Source of the DNA: Chryseobacterium sp. GVT01B
GTDB lineage: Bacteria; Bacteroidota; Bacteroidia; Flavobacteriales; Weeksellaceae
Reading direction: 5' to 3'
DNA: 64,000 nucleotides
Assembly (NCBI RefSeq): GCF_019970045.1
Contig: NZ_JAHXYI010000007.1
Coordinates: 62,001 to 126,000 of the forward strand
The position numbers and the translations under genes were made by a program. Shown here piece by piece: positions 61,948 through 64,000 of this stretch (the stretch's first letter is position 1; every line of letters starts with the position of its first letter). The notes under the pieces are model-generated. The model saw only the letters and a program-made list of their open reading frames with translations, was not told the origin of the DNA and made no database searches.

Positions 61948-64000
61948 AGTTCTATTTCCAGTCCTATGAAAATTACTTTTGGGAATGGAAAACTGATGAA
62001 GATGTTCCCGGTGATTCCGGTTATCATGAAAACAATCTCCTCTCGGTTCCGGGAGTGGGAGCGATAGCTTACAGGCCTTATGTGATGGAGATTCTCAAAG
62101 AACTTCAACCACAGGGATGGCCTCCCTTTGGAGCGTTGCTGATGGTTTTGTATGCTATGCAGGATGGCTATATTGATTTTACAGGCCCTTTGAGACATAC
62201 CGCTGAGTTTTACAGTGGGGAAGACTTTGAATTCAATGTGGAAAAACAAATTGAATTTCTTGAAAAGATCCAATCACTTCCCAATGTTTATAAGCAGAAA
62301 CAAAACAGAATTGTACTGCTGCAGACCTTATTCAGCAATGGTCATAACAGGGTGGCCTCTCTTCATGCGGATATTTATTTAAAGATCTATTATAAACGAC
62401 CGCAGGAAATTGCTATCAGTGCAGAAAAACAAGACGAAGGTTCAATAGCTTTAAACAAAGATCTGAGTGCTTTGAATCTGAATGAAAAATTTCCTACAGT
62501 ACAATCCATCATTGATGCAATGAAAGGTTTGATCGACGAGCCTGAGCTGGATGATGAGGTGGTAGAAGAAGAAACAACAGCAGATACGGATAAAGATTTC
62601 ATCAAAGAATTAATTGAAGAACCAAAAACATTTCAGGTAGGAAGCCTCATCAAAAGAATATGGAGCGGTCTGAAAATTCCTATGCGCCACCTTTCTCCCG
62701 GAGAACAACCTATCGGAGGAATTTCTGATATGACCAACAAAGGTGATTTTCACAGGATGCTTCTCTCCGAATTTGCCAATGAAGATGAGGTTTTCATGAA
62801 TCGGGTAGCCAATAATGAAGCACTTTATATTCAAAGAGAAATTCCTCCTGAAGAAAATATTTTTGAAAGAATTATTCTCATTGATACTTCCCTCAGAAAT
62901 TGGGGAACTCCAAAAGTATTGGCTTTTGCCTCTGCAATTGCTGTTATCAAACATCCGAAAGCCCATTCTGAATGTAAAGTTTTTGCCCTAGGACAGGCAG
63001 GTGTTCCTATTGCCCTTAATAAAGTAGAGGAAGTGGTTGAAAACCTCAATCAGGTGAGTCCGGTTCTGGAAGTTTCCGAAGCGTTGGAACATTTTTTTAA
63101 TCAGGAACATACTGAAAAAGATATTGAAGTGTTCTTCATTACCCATGAGGAGAATATGGAGGATGAAAAAGTGCAGCGGGTAGTTCATCAGAACAGAGAC
63201 AGACTTAAGTTTCTGGTAACTACAACATCAGATGGTGAAATTAATTTTTATAAACATCATAAAGGAGCCAGAAAACATATTCAGAAAATAAAACTTCCAT
63301 TACAGGAGCTTTGGGCCAATCCGCCACAGCAGAAACAGTCCGTTCATAATTTCAATGGAAAGAAAACCGATCTTCCGCAAAATTATCCTGTCTTATTTCC
63401 AACTCCTGTTAATAAGATTGCCAAGTTTTTATATGATGGCGAATTTTTCATTCTTAGTTCTAAAAAACAATTATTGAAGACTTATCTTTCTGATAATTAT
63501 TACGACAAACATTCCTATGATTACTATAAAACACATCATGGCTGTGAAGTTCTGTTTGATAACATTTCCATAAAACCTAAAGGACAGTTTGCCCTTGCAA
63601 AAAACAAGCAGCAGCACTTTATTCTGTGCCAGTATCAGCATGATCAGAAATTAATATCAAAGCTTAACCTTAATACAAGAGAATATTCCGAGCAGAATCT
63701 TACAGGGATGAATATTCCGGAGTCGTACAAACTGATTTATTTTGGACGGAGCTTTTATCTTCATCATCCGGATAATTCTACCCACTATAAAATAAACATG
63801 GAGGGAAATATCTCTGTAGAACCTATTACCGGAAAAGATAAAGAGTTTGAAAAAAATAATATAAAAGCTGAAGCCGAAGTTGCGAAACTGAAGGGAAGCG
63901 GATTGAGAATTATCAATAATTTTAACAAAATAGGAATCAATCAATATGAAAATCTGGTTATTTCCGGACATGAATTGTACAGTTCTTCAGAAAACACACT
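61938..64000 (+). CDS. vWA-like protein with C-terminal beta-propeller (partial)
   Basis: At least 687 residues; the frame runs off the right edge. N-terminal region (1-230) unassigned, an acidic linker, then a vWA-like core with IILIDTSLRNWG (residues about 313-324), in which the MIDAS motif is reduced to DTS without the second Ser. The C-terminal part from about residue 490 has repeated short strands ending in FFILSS, FILCQYQ and FYLHHPDN type blades, consistent with a beta-propeller. This is the third partner of the ternary system. Confidence 0.72.
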   Translation, partial: MELKFYFQSYENYFWEWKTDEDVPGDSGYHENNLLSVPGVGAIAYRPYVMEILKELQPQGWPPFGALLMVLYAMQDGYIDFTGPLRHTAEFYSGEDFEFNVEKQIEFLEKIQSLPNVYKQKQNRIVLLQTLFSNGHNRVASLHADIYLKIYYKRPQEIAISAEKQDEGSIALNKDLSALNLNEKFPTVQSIIDAMKGLIDEPELDDEVVEEETTADTDKDFIKELIEEPKTFQVGSLIKRIWSGLKIPMRHLSPGEQPIGGISDMTNKGDFHRMLLSEFANEDEVFMNRVANNEALYIQREIPPEENIFERIILIDTSLRNWGTPKVLAFASAIAVIKHPKAHSECKVFALGQAGVPIALNKVEEVVENLNQVSPVLEVSEALEHFFNQEHTEKDIEVFFITHEENMEDEKVQRVVHQNRDRLKFLVTTTSDGEINFYKHHKGARKHIQKIKLPLQELWANPPQQKQSVHNFNGKKTDLPQNYPVLFPTPVNKIAKFLYDGEFFILSSKKQLLKTYLSDNYYDKHSYDYYKTHHGCEVLFDNISIKPKGQFALAKNKQQHFILCQYQHDQKLISKLNLNTREYSEQNLTGMNIPESYKLIYFGRSFYLHHPDNSTHYKINMEGNISVEPITGKDKEFEKNNIKAEAEVAKLKGSGLRIINNFNKIGINQYENLVISGHELYSSSENT

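Overview
The window reads as chromosome of a Weeksellaceae/Flavobacteriia bacterium, most likely Chryseobacterium or a close relative. The evidence is low GC, Bacteroidota -7 boxes (TAnnTTTG) in front of several genes, two type IX secretion (T9SS) cargo proteins, a TPR/AraC regulator, a tRNA gene without encoded CCA, and a nuo operon with separate nuoC and nuoD and a short nuoG. The genus is an inference; no 16S gene is present.

Layout. 1-5.4 kb: a secreted metallophosphoesterase cut by the left edge, a divergent HD-domain protein fused to a Pycsar-effector-like membrane module, and a GAF-domain protein. 5.6-20.2 kb: a complete 14-gene complex I operon (nuoA to nuoN, minus strand) with an outer-membrane barrel-like gene inserted between nuoF and nuoG. 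20.3-32.5 kb: mainly housekeeping genes (GNAT-like enzyme, YugP-type protease, YigZ, ribD, DUF349 protein, aroE, secreted endonuclease I, FtsX-type permease, rbfA, methylmalonyl-CoA epimerase), plus two tandem GG-leader peptides at 24.4-24.8 kb and a 58-residue membrane protein.

32.6-43.9 kb is an integrated element of about 11.2 kb in the 3' end of a tRNA gene (CAU anticodon), bounded by a 21-bp repeat of the tRNA end. It carries a tyrosine integrase beside the tRNA, paired TTTCCCC motifs near both ends, a 140-nt highly folded region, a TM2 membrane protein, a secreted protein, a tandem-repeat protein with a WYL-like tail, a DRT/UG-like reverse transcriptase preceded by a roughly 315-nt structured RNA closed by a long stem, an HTH protein, a putative replication protein and a SIR2 protein. 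I read it as a small mobile island whose cargo includes two likely anti-phage modules. I see no relaxase, T4SS or phage structural gene.

43.9-52.8 kb returns to ordinary chromosome (TPR/AraC regulator, PhoD phosphatase, Na+/H+ antiporter, metallo-beta-lactamase-fold hydrolase, DUF4822 lipoprotein). 53.1-64 kb looks devoted to RNA or conflict biology: a DUF434/PIN-like protein, an unknown partner, a zinc-ribbon SDR without the catalytic tyrosine, and four tandem tRNA or tRNA-like genes, three with 8-bp acceptor stems and AT-rich D arms. TatD, deoD and a VOC protein follow, then an operon of the MoxR-vWA-beta-propeller ternary type that runs off the right edge.

The strongest candidates for something new are the tRNA-like array behind the altered SDR and the ncRNA/reverse-transcriptase pair in the tRNA-borne island.
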